This document shows positions 43,755 to 52,952 of a stretch of 64,000 nt of DNA, piece by piece. The translations under genes and the position numbers were made by a program. The notes beneath the pieces were generated by a model. The model made no database searches. It was not told the origin of the DNA and worked only from the letters and a program-made list of their open reading frames with translations. Position 1 is the first letter of the stretch, and each line of letters opens with the position of its first letter. The DNA is from Poindextera sp965277425 (GTDB lineage: Bacteria; Pseudomonadota; Alphaproteobacteria; Caulobacterales; Caulobacteraceae), in the NCBI GenBank assembly GCA_965277425.1, contig CBDICR010000006.1, forward strand, positions 938,842 through 1,002,841, read 5' to 3'.

Positions 43755-44813
43755 ATGACCGACACCCATCGTACGCCCGTCACCGTGCTCACCGGCTATC
43801 TCGGCGCCGGCAAGACCACCCTGCTCAACCGCATCCTCACCGAGGATCACGGCAAGCGCTACGCCGTCATCGTCAACGAGTTCGGCGAGATCGGCATCGA
43901 CAACGACCTCATCGTCGGCGCCGACGAAGAGGTGTTCGAAATGAGCAACGGCTGTGTCTGCTGCACCGTGCGCGGCGACCTGATCCGCGTGCTGCAGGGC
44001 CTGGCCAAGCGCCAGACGCGTTCAGGAGGGGGCGGTTTCGACGCCATCGTGATCGAGACCACGGGCCTGGCCGATCCCGGGCCGGTCGCTCAGACCTTCT
44101 TTGTCGATGAGGACGTCAAGGCCAGGACCGTGCTCGACAGCGTCACCACCGTGGTCGACGCCAAGCACGTGCTGGCGCGGCTGGACGACAGCCGCGAGGC
44201 GCGCGAGCAGATCGCCTTCGCCGACCAGATCGTCCTGAACAAGACCGACCTGGTCTCCGAGGACGACCTGGCCCGCGTCGAGGCGCGCATCCGCCGGCTC
44301 AATCCGCTGGCCCCCATCCATCGCGCCGAGCGCTCGAACGTCGCCCTTTCAGCCATCCTCGGCCGCGGCGGCTTCGACCTGGAGCGGATCCTCGATCTGG
44401 AGCCGGAGTTCCTCAATCCGCCGCACGGCGAGGCCGGCCACGTGCATGACGAGGCCTGCGAGCATGACCATGGTCACGACCATGCCGGCCACGACCACCA
44501 CGATCACCAGCATGACGACGATATCAAGGGCGTGGCGCTGACCTTCGACGCGCCGCTCAACGCCGAGGCGGTGAGCCGCTGGCTGAGCGAGCTCTTGGCC
44601 GCGCAAGGGCCGGACATCCTGCGCGCCAAGGGGATATTGAGCGTCAGCCGCGAGGATCGCCGGCTGGTCTTTCAGGCGGTGCACATGATCCTGGAAGGCG
44701 ATCTGCAACGGCCATGGCGTGCGGACGAGCCGCGCACCAGCCGCATGGTCTTCATCGGCCGCAATCTGGACGAAGCCAAGCTCAGGGCCGGCTTCGAGGC
44801 CTGCGCGGCCTAG
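43755..44813 (+). CDS. CobW/G3E-family GTPase, likely zinc metallochaperone
   Basis: 352 residues. P-loop GYLGAGKTTLLNRIL, the metal-binding NGCVCCTVRGDL (CxCC), NKTD and a C-terminal CobW_C domain. A His-rich loop at residues about 222-255 (HVHDEACEHDHGHDHAGHDHH and following) can bind several zinc ions. With znuCB just upstream (5 bp gap), a role in zinc allocation under shortage, as in ZNG1/COG0523 proteins, is the best reading. Confidence 0.9.
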   Translation: MTDTHRTPVTVLTGYLGAGKTTLLNRILTEDHGKRYAVIVNEFGEIGIDNDLIVGADEEVFEMSNGCVCCTVRGDLIRVLQGLAKRQTRSGGGGFDAIVIETTGLADPGPVAQTFFVDEDVKARTVLDSVTTVVDAKHVLARLDDSREAREQIAFADQIVLNKTDLVSEDDLARVEARIRRLNPLAPIHRAERSNVALSAILGRGGFDLERILDLEPEFLNPPHGEAGHVHDEACEHDHGHDHAGHDHHDHQHDDDIKGVALTFDAPLNAEAVSRWLSELLAAQGPDILRAKGILSVSREDRRLVFQAVHMILEGDLQRPWRADEPRTSRMVFIGRNLDEAKLRAGFEACAA

Positions 44814-44898
44814 GGCGGGCCTTCGGAAAGGCGCGAAGCGGTTTTCCGCCCGCAACCCGCTCTAAACATTAGGAATCGCGTCGCCGTTTGGAGACCAG

Positions 44899-45357
44899 CT
44901 AGGTCGTGGGATTGGAGCCAGCCAGGTTCTCGTTGATCAGCGCGACCTTGTAGTAGCCGTCGGTCTGCAGCTGATTCACCACGGCCATGAAGTCCTTGTA
45001 CTTCACCAGCCGGTCGGCGCGGATCAGGATGGTCTCGCCCCTGGGATTGGGCTTTTGCAGCGCACGTTGCAGGTCGTAGTCGAGCGTGGCCAGGCTGGTC
45101 GGTCCGTTCACGCCCTGATCGACCAGGATGACGTGGCCGTCCTGCTGGATGGACAGATAGGTCGGCCTGACGTGGTTGTCCGGCGTATTGATCGCCGGCG
45201 GCAGGTCGATCTTGATCGCGGTCGTCGCCAGCGGGATCGAGACCATGAAGATGATCAGGAGCACCAGCATCACGTCCACGAACGGTGTGACGTTGATATC
45301 GGCGTTCTGGCCGAGATTGTACTTCTCGCCCTTCTTGCCCCCAAGCTTTACGGCCAT
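44899..45357 (-). CDS. ExbD/TolR family biopolymer transport protein
   Basis: 152 residues: cytoplasmic N-terminus, one membrane helix (about 25-47, INVTPFVDVMLVLLIIFMV) with the conserved proton-carrying Asp in FVDVMLVLLI, and a periplasmic ExbD domain. GGGAGA precedes ATG 45357. Partners ExbB/TolQ and TonB/TolA are not in the window, so this may be the last gene of a split set or act with a distant ExbB. Confidence 0.9.
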   Translation of the reverse strand: MAVKLGGKKGEKYNLGQNADINVTPFVDVMLVLLIIFMVSIPLATTAIKIDLPPAINTPDNHVRPTYLSIQQDGHVILVDQGVNGPTSLATLDYDLQRALQKPNPRGETILIRADRLVKYKDFMAVVNQLQTDGYYKVALINENLAGSNPTT

Positions 45358-45474
45358 GCGTCGTCTCCCTGGAACGCACGATAAATCGCGCGCTCGCGTG
45401 CCTGGCCGACTAGAACCATAAGCCCCCGCATTCGTAAAGCGCCAAGACGCCGCCATGAACCTTGAGGCCCCGGC

Positions 45475-46443
45475 ATGACCTTCGACGCCTATGTCACCGA
45501 AATCGTCTTCGACCGCGCCGGGCGGGCCTGGTTCGCCCTCGGCGACGGGACGATCGCCGGCGAGACCGGCGAGCGCACCCTCGCCCACGACGGCGCGATC
45601 CTCGCCGCGGTCGCCCATCCGAGCGGTGACGGCGTGATCTCCGGCGGCGACGACGGGCGGCTGGTCTGGACGCACGGGGCCGGGGCCAGGATGCTGGCGC
45701 AGATCAAAAACCGCTGGATCGATGGCGTGGCCGCCAGCGCGGCTTCGGGCCTGATCGCGTTTGCATCCGGCCGCGAGGCCCATGTGCTCGATTCGGCTGA
45801 TGCCCGGTTCGAGCGCGTCTTCGCCCATGACAAGTCGGTCGCTCACCTCGCCTTCGATCCCAAGGGCCGCCGCCTGGCCTGCGCGACCTATGGCGGCGCC
45901 GCGCTCTGGTACGCCCGCATCGCCGAGCAGAAGCCGGTCATGCTGAAATGGGCCGGCAGCCATATCCTGGCCGCCTTCAGCCCGGACGGCCGGTTCCTGA
46001 TGTCCTCCATGCAGGAAAACCAGCTGCATGGCTGGCGGCTGGCGGACGGCAAGGATCTGCGCATGGGCGGCTATCCGGCCAAGGTCAAAAGCCTGGTCTT
46101 CGTGTCAAAGGGCCTGCTGATGGCCACGGCCGGCGCGCCGGGCGCGGTGGTCTGGCCGTTTTCCGGGGCCGACGGGCCGATGGGCAAGGAGGCGGCCGAG
46201 ATCGGCTTTGACGAAAAGAGCCTAGTCACCCGGGTGGCCGGCGCGCCCGATCGCGCCATCCTGGCCGCCGGGGTCGACGATGGCCGGGTCTGGGCCTGCG
46301 ATCTCGGCTCGCGCCATCTGCATCCGATCAAGGCGGAAAAGGGCCCGACTATCACCGCCCTGGCCATGTCGCCGGACGGCGCGCGCCTGGCCTGGGGCGA
46401 CGAAGACGGCGGGGCCGGGGCCGTCGACCTGCCGAGCCTCTGA
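45475..46443 (+). CDS. WD40 repeat beta-propeller protein
   Basis: 322 residues that read as seven weak WD40 blades, for example HDGAILAAVAHPSGDGVISGGDDGRLVW and AAFSPDGRFLMSSMQENQLHGW. No signal peptide is apparent, so it is probably a cytoplasmic scaffold. Function unknown. It is isolated between exbD (divergent) and a nitroreductase gene. Confidence 0.8.
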   Translation: MTFDAYVTEIVFDRAGRAWFALGDGTIAGETGERTLAHDGAILAAVAHPSGDGVISGGDDGRLVWTHGAGARMLAQIKNRWIDGVAASAASGLIAFASGREAHVLDSADARFERVFAHDKSVAHLAFDPKGRRLACATYGGAALWYARIAEQKPVMLKWAGSHILAAFSPDGRFLMSSMQENQLHGWRLADGKDLRMGGYPAKVKSLVFVSKGLLMATAGAPGAVVWPFSGADGPMGKEAAEIGFDEKSLVTRVAGAPDRAILAAGVDDGRVWACDLGSRHLHPIKAEKGPTITALAMSPDGARLAWGDEDGGAGAVDLPSL

Positions 46444-46467
46444 GGCGGATCGCCTTGACACGCTGGC

Positions 46468-47133
46468 CTAGAAGCCCCGCATCTCTGCGAAGGCGTCGAA
46501 CTCTTCGCGGCGGGTGCGCCAGCCATTGATCGGCGCGGTTTCGTCGCGATAGCCCATGGCCATGCCGGAAAACAGGATGTGGTCGTCGGGCAGGCCGATG
46601 AAGTCGCCGGCGGTCTTCGCCAGCCGGGCCCAGAACTCCTGCGGGCAGGTGTCGAGGCCGCGCTCGACCGCCAGCAGCATCACCGTCTGCATATACATGC
46701 CGACATCCGACCATTGCGGCGGGCCAAGCCGGCGCTCCAGCGAGAAGAACAGCCCGACCGGCGCGCCGAAGAAGTTGGCGTTGTTGGCCAGCTGGCGCAG
46801 ACGCGCCGGACGATCCTCGCGCGGAATGCCGATGGAGGCGTAGAGGTCCTCGCCGCATTGGAAGCGGCGGCTGCGGAACGGCTCCCAAAGGCTTTCCGGA
46901 TAGACGGCGTAGGCGGGCGCCTCGCCGCCTTGCGCCAAGCGCGCGACCGCCAGCGCCTTCAGCGCGGCCAGCGGCTCGCCCGCCAGCGCATGCACGCGCC
47001 AGGGCTGCAGGTTGCCGCCGGACGGGGCGCGCTTGGCGATCTCCAGGATCTCGCGCACCAGCGCCCCCGGCACCGGATCGGGGCGAAAGGCCCTGACCGA
47101 GATGCGGCGCTCGACGGCTTCGGTTACGGTCAT
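46468..47133 (-). CDS. Nitroreductase family protein
   Basis: 221 residues of the FMN-dependent nitroreductase fold: RRISVRAFRPDPV (FMN phosphate contact), APSGGNLQPWRVH and the late FSGMAMGY. Likely reduces nitroaromatics, quinones or related substrates with NAD(P)H. GGAG lies upstream of ATG 47133. Confidence 0.88.
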   Translation of the reverse strand: MTVTEAVERRISVRAFRPDPVPGALVREILEIAKRAPSGGNLQPWRVHALAGEPLAALKALAVARLAQGGEAPAYAVYPESLWEPFRSRRFQCGEDLYASIGIPREDRPARLRQLANNANFFGAPVGLFFSLERRLGPPQWSDVGMYMQTVMLLAVERGLDTCPQEFWARLAKTAGDFIGLPDDHILFSGMAMGYRDETAPINGWRTRREEFDAFAEMRGF

Positions 47134-47213
47134 CGGACAGGGCTCCAGGAGGCGGGCGACAGGCGGGCCGAGCCTCGCTAGCATCCGCGCCCAGGGTCAA
47201 GACAAGAGGTCGA

Positions 47214-48023
47214 ATGGCGCGCGATAAGATTGATCCTAAGCCGAAGCCGAGACCGCGTCCGAAGGTCCAGGCTCGGAGGGCTCAGGCTCGGAAGGTTCCG
47301 GCGAGGGCGCGCAGGTCGCGCGCCGGCGGCGGGGCCTGGCGCCTCTTTGGCCGTCTGCTGGCCGTGCTCGTGATCGTCGCGGTGTTTTTTCCGCTGGCCA
47401 GCGTTGTGGTCTACCGCTTCGCGCCGCCGCCCATCACCATCCTGATGATCGAGCGGCTGATCCAGGGCCAGGGCATGGATTATCGCTGGCGCGCTTTGGG
47501 CGACATGTCGCCGGCCCTGCCGGCGGCGGCGTTGGCGTCCGAGGACGCGCGCTTCTGCGAGCACCACGGCTTCGACTTCAACGCCATGGAAAAGGCCATG
47601 CGCCACAATGAGCGCCGGCCCGGCCGCGTCCGCGGCGGCTCGACCATCAGCCAGCAGACCGCCAAGAACGTCTTCCTCTGGCCCGGCCGCGACTATGTGC
47701 GAAAGGCCATCGAGGCCTGGTACACGGTGCTGATCGAGGCGATCTGGGGCAAGCCGCGGATCATGGAGATGTATCTGAACGTCGTGGAGTTCGGCCCCGG
47801 AATCTATGGGGCCGAGGCCGCCAGCCAGCACTTTTTCCACAAACCGGCCTCGAGGCTTTCGGCGGTGGAGGCGGCGCGGCTGATCGCGGTTCTGCCCAGG
47901 CCGCTGAAATGGGATGTGGACGATCCGGGCCGTTATGTCGCCCGCCGCTCCGGCCATATAGACCGGGCCATGGGCGTCGTCCGCAACGGCGGGCTGGCGG
48001 ACTGCGTTGAGCGCTCGCTCTGA
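47214..48023 (+). CDS. mtgA: Monofunctional biosynthetic peptidoglycan glycosyltransferase
   Basis: 269 residues: a basic N-terminal tail, one membrane helix (about 43-65) and a GT51 domain. Catalytic Glu in ASEDARFCEHHGFD, and GGSTISQQTAKN plus NVVEFGPGIYGAEAA. It polymerises lipid II without a transpeptidase domain. It is divergent from the nitroreductase gene. Confidence 0.95.
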   Translation: MARDKIDPKPKPRPRPKVQARRAQARKVPARARRSRAGGGAWRLFGRLLAVLVIVAVFFPLASVVVYRFAPPPITILMIERLIQGQGMDYRWRALGDMSPALPAAALASEDARFCEHHGFDFNAMEKAMRHNERRPGRVRGGSTISQQTAKNVFLWPGRDYVRKAIEAWYTVLIEAIWGKPRIMEMYLNVVEFGPGIYGAEAASQHFFHKPASRLSAVEAARLIAVLPRPLKWDVDDPGRYVARRSGHIDRAMGVVRNGGLADCVERSL

Positions 48024-48035
48024 CGCGCGCGGCTT

Positions 48036-48503
48036 TTACGCCGCCGAGGGACGCGCCTCTTGCGCCAGCAGGGCATGGATGGCGTCGGGCGTGCGCGCCT
48101 GGCGCAGCTGCTGGCGAAGGTCCTTCTGGCGCAGCAGCCGCGCCACGCGCGCCAGGGCGCGTAAGTGCTCCGAGCCGGCGTCCGCCGGCGCGAACAGGGC
48201 GAAAATCAAATCCACCGGCGCCCCATCGACCGAGTCGAAGTCCACCGGGGTCTCCAGCCGCAGGAAGACGCCGCGCATGCGTTCCAGGCCGGCCAGCCGC
48301 GCATGCGGCACCGCCACGCCGGAGCCGACGCCGGTCGAACTGGCCTGCTCTCGGGCCAAAAGCGCGTCGAGAACTTCGCCGGCGTCGAGGTTGAACCGGC
48401 GCGCGGCGGTTTCCGCCAAGAGCGACAGCGCCTGGCGTTTTGAATGTGCTGAAAGCTTCGGCGTGATGGCGCGCCGGTCCAGCAAATCTTCGATGGTGAT
48501 CAA
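48036..48503 (-). CDS. ptsN: Nitrogen-PTS EIIA component
   Basis: 155 residues from TTG 48503 (ITIEDLLDRRAITPKL). The phosphorylated His is in GVAVPHARLAG (near residue 67). It works in the PTSNtr phosphorelay that senses nitrogen and potassium status. The start is uncertain because no ATG fits; upstream in-frame TTG 48611 would add 36 non-conserved residues. rpoN-hpf-ptsN order is conserved in proteobacteria. Confidence 0.92.
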   Translation of the reverse strand: MITIEDLLDRRAITPKLSAHSKRQALSLLAETAARRFNLDAGEVLDALLAREQASSTGVGSGVAVPHARLAGLERMRGVFLRLETPVDFDSVDGAPVDLIFALFAPADAGSEHLRALARVARLLRQKDLRQQLRQARTPDAIHALLAQEARPSAA

Positions 48504-48588
48504 GACGCCCGCCCGTGGTGACTCTGCAATACGAACCTTCGCTCGCCGACAACGTCCGGTGCGGAAGTTTGCTCCCGACCGCCCCCGG

Positions 48589-49209
48589 TCAGTTGCGCCC
48601 TTCGACCGCAAGCGCGCTGGTGGTGCGCTCCGGATCGATCCAGCCGATGTTTCCGTCGGGCCGGCGATATACCACCGATAACCCGCCGTGGGCGGCGTTT
48701 CTGAACACGATTGTTTGAGATTCAGTCAGGTCGAGCTGCATCACCGCCATGGAAACGGTCATGCTGCGCAGGGGCGCGAGCGTTTCTGCAATGACCATGG
48801 CGGCGGGCGCCCCGTGTCCGTCCGCCGCGTCCCAGCCGTCGTCGTCTTCCGTGTCCTCGGGCGCGCGCAGGACGTAGAGCGCGGCGGTCTCGGCCTGCTT
48901 GGCGTTGGCGGCGACCGAATGGCTTTTCAGCCGGCGCTTGTAGCGTCGGATACGGGTCTCGATCTTGTCCAGCGCCGCGCTGAAGGCGCCGTGGGCGTCG
49001 CCGCCGAGGCCGTGGCTCTGCAGCTGCTGGCCGGAGGCGAGGGTGACGGCGCAATCGACCTTGAAGCCGTGGCCGTCGCGGCTGACCACCACCTCGGCGT
49101 CGCCGCCGCGGTCGAAATATTTGCCGATGCTGGAGAGGAGTTCATCGGTGACCCGGGTTTTCAGGGCCTCGCCGATATCAATGTGTTTGCCGGAGACTTG
49201 AACTTTCAT
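48589..49209 (-). CDS. hpf: Ribosome hibernation promoting factor, long form
   Basis: 206 residues. N-terminal S30AE domain (1-105, MKVQVSGKHIDIGEALKTRV) and a C-terminal dimerisation domain (about 150-203, MAVMQLDLTESQTIVFRN). Long-form HPF makes inactive 100S ribosomes by itself. It lies between rpoN and ptsN. Confidence 0.95.
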   Translation of the reverse strand: MKVQVSGKHIDIGEALKTRVTDELLSSIGKYFDRGGDAEVVVSRDGHGFKVDCAVTLASGQQLQSHGLGGDAHGAFSAALDKIETRIRRYKRRLKSHSVAANAKQAETAALYVLRAPEDTEDDDGWDAADGHGAPAAMVIAETLAPLRSMTVSMAVMQLDLTESQTIVFRNAAHGGLSVVYRRPDGNIGWIDPERTTSALAVEGRN

Positions 49210-49262
49210 GCCGGCAGTCGAGACCGGCGCCCCCGGGAAGTCAAGCTTGGGCGCAAGCCGAA

Positions 49263-50795
49263 TCAGCAGGCTTCCTTCAGCATCCGCCGCCGTTCGACCG
49301 AGGAGGGGATGCGCATGGCCTCGCGGTACTTGGCCACCGTGCGCCGGGCGATGTCGACGCCGGTTTCGTTGAGGATTTCCACGATGCGATCGTCGGACAG
49401 CACCGTGTCAGGCTCGATCTCCGTGTCGATCAGCTGGCGGATGCGGTGGCGCACGCTCTCGGCCGAGTGGGCCGCGCCGCCGTCGCTGGACTGGATGGCG
49501 GCGGTGAAGAAGAACTTCATCTCGAACACGCCGCGCGGGGTGGCGAGGTACTTGTTCGAGGTCACCCGGCTGACGGTCGATTCGTGCATGCCGATCGCCT
49601 CGGCGACCGTTTTCAGGTTCAAGGGACGCAGGTGCTCGACACCGAAGGCCAGGAAGCCGTCCTGCTGGCGGACGATCTCGCTGGCCACCTTCAGGATCGT
49701 CTTGGCCCGCTGGTCGAGGCTGCGCACCAGCCAGTTGGCCGAGGCCAGGCAGTCGGCGACGAAGGTCTTGTCCGCATCGGTGCGCACGCCGCCCGAGACG
49801 CGGGCGTGATAGCGCTGGTCGACCAGAAGCCGCGGCAGGGCGTCGCTGTTCAGCTCGACATGCCAGAGGCCGCCCAGGCTTTCGCGCACCACCGCGTCCG
49901 GGGTGACCGGCGCGGCCGGCTCGCCGCCGAAGGCCGCGCCCGGGCGGGGCGTGAGCGCGCGCAGCTCGGCCAGCATCTCCTTCAGGTCTTCCTCGTCGAC
50001 CTGGCAGACGCGGCGAAGACCGCTCATGTCCCGCCGCGCCAAAAGGTCGAGGTTGTCCAGCAAGGCGGCCATGGCCGGGTCGCAGCGGTCGCGCTCGATA
50101 AGCTGCAGGCGCAGACACTCGGCCACATCGCGGGCGAAGACGCCGGTGGGCTCGAACCCCTGCAGGCGGCCAAGCACGGCCTCGACCTTTTCCAGCGCGC
50201 AGCCGAGCCGCTCGGCGACCTCCCGCGGATCGAGCCGAAGATAGCCGCCCTCGTCGACGCCATCGATCAGCACCTGGGCGATGAGGTGATCGGCGCCAGA
50301 CAGGCCGGCGACGGCCAGCTGGTCGGCCAGGTGCTCACCGAGCGTCTTGGCGCGCTGGGCGCCGCCTTCCAGGGTCTGTTCCTCGCCGTCGAAGCCGCCG
50401 CCGCGGCCGGCGCGCGACCAGTCGATCGCGCCACCGGTCTGGTAGGTTTCCGCGCCGGTGTCCTCGCCGTGGGCGTTCAGGCCCTCGCCCGGCGAGGCCT
50501 CGGCATAGAGGTCGTTCGGGGCCGCATCGATGTCGGCGGCGGCGGCGGCGGCGGTGATGCGGTCGAGGGCGGTTTCGCCGATCTCCGTCCCGCGCTCGGC
50601 CGCCATGGGCGCGTCGCTCTCGCCATCGGAGTCGCGCTCGTCGCGCTGCAGCAGCGGATTGCGCTCCAGCTCGCCCTCGACATAGGTTTCGAGCTCGACG
50701 CTGGACAGCTGCAGAAGCTTGATCGCCTGCTGCAACTGCGGCGTGATGACGAGGCCCTGGCCTTGTCGCAGCTCTAATCGGGGACTGAGCGCCAC
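49263..50795 (-). CDS. rpoN: RNA polymerase sigma-54 factor
   Basis: 510 residues. Glutamine-rich region I (LELRQGQGLVITPQLQQAI), an acidic region II, the core-binding domain and the C-terminal RpoN box ARRTVAKYREAM are present. It recognises -24/-12 promoters and needs activators. It lies 96 bp downstream of lptB and upstream of hpf. Confidence 0.97.
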   Translation of the reverse strand: MALSPRLELRQGQGLVITPQLQQAIKLLQLSSVELETYVEGELERNPLLQRDERDSDGESDAPMAAERGTEIGETALDRITAAAAAADIDAAPNDLYAEASPGEGLNAHGEDTGAETYQTGGAIDWSRAGRGGGFDGEEQTLEGGAQRAKTLGEHLADQLAVAGLSGADHLIAQVLIDGVDEGGYLRLDPREVAERLGCALEKVEAVLGRLQGFEPTGVFARDVAECLRLQLIERDRCDPAMAALLDNLDLLARRDMSGLRRVCQVDEEDLKEMLAELRALTPRPGAAFGGEPAAPVTPDAVVRESLGGLWHVELNSDALPRLLVDQRYHARVSGGVRTDADKTFVADCLASANWLVRSLDQRAKTILKVASEIVRQQDGFLAFGVEHLRPLNLKTVAEAIGMHESTVSRVTSNKYLATPRGVFEMKFFFTAAIQSSDGGAAHSAESVRHRIRQLIDTEIEPDTVLSDDRIVEILNETGVDIARRTVAKYREAMRIPSSVERRRMLKEAC

Positions 50796-50891
50796 GCGCC
50801 CTCCTGGCCTGAATCTTGCCTTCAGGACCTTAGAGGCCGTTTCCGACCGACTGGTTAATGCGGCCGCCCGAATCGGGCGGAATTTGACGGT

Positions 50892-51647
50892 TCAGCTGAA
50901 TCGGTCGCCGAGATAGACGCGCCTGACCTCCGGGTCGGCGAGGATTTCGTCCGGCGCGCCTTCGAACAAGACCTCGCCGGCGTGGATGATGGAGGCGCGA
51001 TCGATGATGTCGAGCGTCTCGCGCACATTGTGGTCGGTGATCAGGATGCCGATCCCCCGCCCCTTCAGATAGGTGATGACCTCGCGGATATCGGCCATGG
51101 CCAGGGGGTCGATGCCGGCGAAGGGCTCGTCCAGCAGCATGAAGTCCGGTTCGCTGGCGAGCGCGCGGGCGATCTCGACGCGCCGCCGCTCGCCGCCGGA
51201 AAGCGACACGGCCGGGGCGGCGCGCAGGTGCTCGATGCGCAGTTCCTCCAAGAGCTCGGTCACCATGGCGCGCGCGCGCTTGTCGCTCGGCTCGCGCATC
51301 TCGACCACGGCCATGATGTTTTCCTCGACCGTCATGCCGCGAAAGATCGAGGCCTCCTGCGGCAGGTAGCCCACGCCCATGCGCGCGCGCTGGTACATGG
51401 GCTGGGCGGTGATGTTTTCGCCGTCGAGCCAGATGGCGCCATAGTCGACGCCGATCAGGCCGGTGATCATGTAGAAACAGGTGGTCTTGCCGGCGCCGTT
51501 CGGGCCGAGCAGGCCGGCGACCTCGCCGCGCGCGAGCCTCAGGCTCACGTTGGACACCACCCGGCGGCCTCGGAACGACTTGCCGATCGCATCGGCGAAC
51601 AGCCCGGCGCCGGCCGTGGATGATCGATTGACGGTCGCGAGTTTCAT
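50892..51647 (-). CDS. lptB: LPS export ABC transporter ATP-binding protein LptB
   Basis: 251 residues. Walker A LLGPNGAGKTT, signature LSGGERRRVEIARAL, Walker B FMLLDEPFAGIDP, with QEASIFRGMTVEENI typical of LptB. It powers LPS extraction by LptFG. Start ATG 51647 gives a roughly 15-residue N-terminal tail. Cotranscribed with lptA and lptC. Confidence 0.95.
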   Translation of the reverse strand: MKLATVNRSSTAGAGLFADAIGKSFRGRRVVSNVSLRLARGEVAGLLGPNGAGKTTCFYMITGLIGVDYGAIWLDGENITAQPMYQRARMGVGYLPQEASIFRGMTVEENIMAVVEMREPSDKRARAMVTELLEELRIEHLRAAPAVSLSGGERRRVEIARALASEPDFMLLDEPFAGIDPLAMADIREVITYLKGRGIGILITDHNVRETLDIIDRASIIHAGEVLFEGAPDEILADPEVRRVYLGDRFS

Positions 51648-51681
51648 TTCAGCGCTTTCGAGGCCCTGGCCCTGACGGTGT

Positions 51682-52266
51682 TCAAGGCTTGGACGGCGCG
51701 GCTTGGAAGAGTCCGACGCCTTGCGCGCCGGGATAGAGCACGGAGCGAACGCGGCCCGGCTTGCCGGCGCCGGTGACGTTGGACTCCATGGTCGCATGTT
51801 GCGTGTCGGTGTTGATCACCAGCTTGTTGCCGACCACGACGTTCTTGCCCTGGCTGATCACCACATCGCCGGTGACGGTGATGGTCTTGGCGTCCGCCAG
51901 ATAGACGGCGTCGTCGCCCTTCACCACCTCGCTGGGCGTCACGTAGTAGACCGATCCGTGCGCCTCCATCCGCTCCAGCGCGCCGCACTTGCTCGAGGCG
52001 GCGTCGGGGGCGGCGTCAGGCGCCGGGCGCCCTGCGGGGGCCGGTTTGGCGTAGAGGTCGAGCACATCGGTGCGCAGGCGGCTCGTGCCCTGCAACGCCT
52101 CGACATTGCCGCGATAGATGGCCAGGCACTGCTGCGGCTGCGCCTCGAGCTGGTCGCCGGTGACGTCGATCGGCCCATTGGAGGCGGGCGCGAGTTGGCC
52201 GGCGGCCGGCGCGGCGAAGCTCGCCGCAAGGCCGAGGACTGACAAAATCACGGCCGTCCGCATCAT
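51682..52266 (-). CDS. lptA: LptA/OstA family LPS-transport periplasmic protein
   Basis: 194 residues: signal peptide (about 1-23) and an OstA beta-jellyroll that forms the LPS bridge across the periplasm (IDVTGDQLEAQPQQCLAIYRG... VTGDVVISQGKNVVVGN). An extra Pro/Ala loop (KPAPAGRPAPDAAPDAA) interrupts it near residue 75. Lies between lptC and lptB. Confidence 0.9.
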   Translation of the reverse strand: MMRTAVILSVLGLAASFAAPAAGQLAPASNGPIDVTGDQLEAQPQQCLAIYRGNVEALQGTSRLRTDVLDLYAKPAPAGRPAPDAAPDAASSKCGALERMEAHGSVYYVTPSEVVKGDDAVYLADAKTITVTGDVVISQGKNVVVGNKLVINTDTQHATMESNVTGAGKPGRVRSVLYPGAQGVGLFQAAPSKP

Positions 52267-52309
52267 CGCAATCGCATCCTCGAAGCTTGTCCGGCTCGCA
52301 GCGCCTTAT

Positions 52310-52942
52310 CTAGTGCGAATTGATGCGGGAGTGAACCTTGCCTTGAAAGACAAGCCGCTGCCCGCGATCGTAAATCGCGTAGGAATCGGCGCGGATATAG
52401 CCGGATGGGCCCTGACCGACGACGGGCGACTTGCCGGCGACCGCGCCGTTGACCGTATCGACGATCGCCTGGTTGGTGAGGAAGGAATCGCCCTGGCTGT
52501 CGCGCACCGATACGTGGCCGTTGAGCAGCAGGATCCGGTTGTCCTCGCGATAGACGCCGCGGTCGGCCGAGAGGCGGGTAGGCTTCTTGCCGTCGGAATC
52601 CATGGTCAGGGTGGGCTTGATCAGGGCGATCCGCTGAAAGTCGGTGTTGTCGCGCGCCGCCTCGGCCGCGGTCAGCACATAGCCGCCGCCCTGGCTGTCG
52701 CGCCCGAGGAACTGGGCGTTGGTCATATGGATGGAGCCGGGTCCGGCGCCGCGGCCCGCGCCGCCGCTGAGCTGGCCGCCGAAGACGATCCAGCCGCCGA
52801 ACAGCAGGGCGATCGCCAGGATGGCGAGCGGCAGCAGGCGGCGAAGCCCGGCGATCAGCCGTGAACGCCGCCGCCAGCGGCGCATGACGCGGGCGCGGCG
52901 CTCCAGGCGAGGTGTGTCGGCCGAGGGCGCCTGCGCGGTCAC
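52310..52942 (-). CDS. lptC: LPS export protein LptC
   Basis: About 210 residues from GTG 52942 (TAQAPSADTPRLERRA). One N-terminal membrane helix (LLPLAILAIALLFGGWIVF) and a periplasmic LptC jellyroll (LTMDSDGKKPTRLSADRGVY... DSYAIYDRGQRLVFQG). It hands LPS from LptB2FG to LptA. ATG 52885 is an alternative start that removes about 19 residues. It is 10 bp downstream of rnd. Confidence 0.87.
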   Translation of the reverse strand: MTAQAPSADTPRLERRARVMRRWRRRSRLIAGLRRLLPLAILAIALLFGGWIVFGGQLSGGAGRGAGPGSIHMTNAQFLGRDSQGGGYVLTAAEAARDNTDFQRIALIKPTLTMDSDGKKPTRLSADRGVYREDNRILLLNGHVSVRDSQGDSFLTNQAIVDTVNGAVAGKSPVVGQGPSGYIRADSYAIYDRGQRLVFQGKVHSRINSH

Positions 52943-52952
52943 GGGCGCACGG

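Noticed and set aside
50861..50883. Hairpin CCGCCC-gaatc-GGGCGG between lptB and rpoN as terminator
   Set aside because: No T run follows on the strand of these genes; only a 6-bp stem, likely chance in GC-rich DNA.
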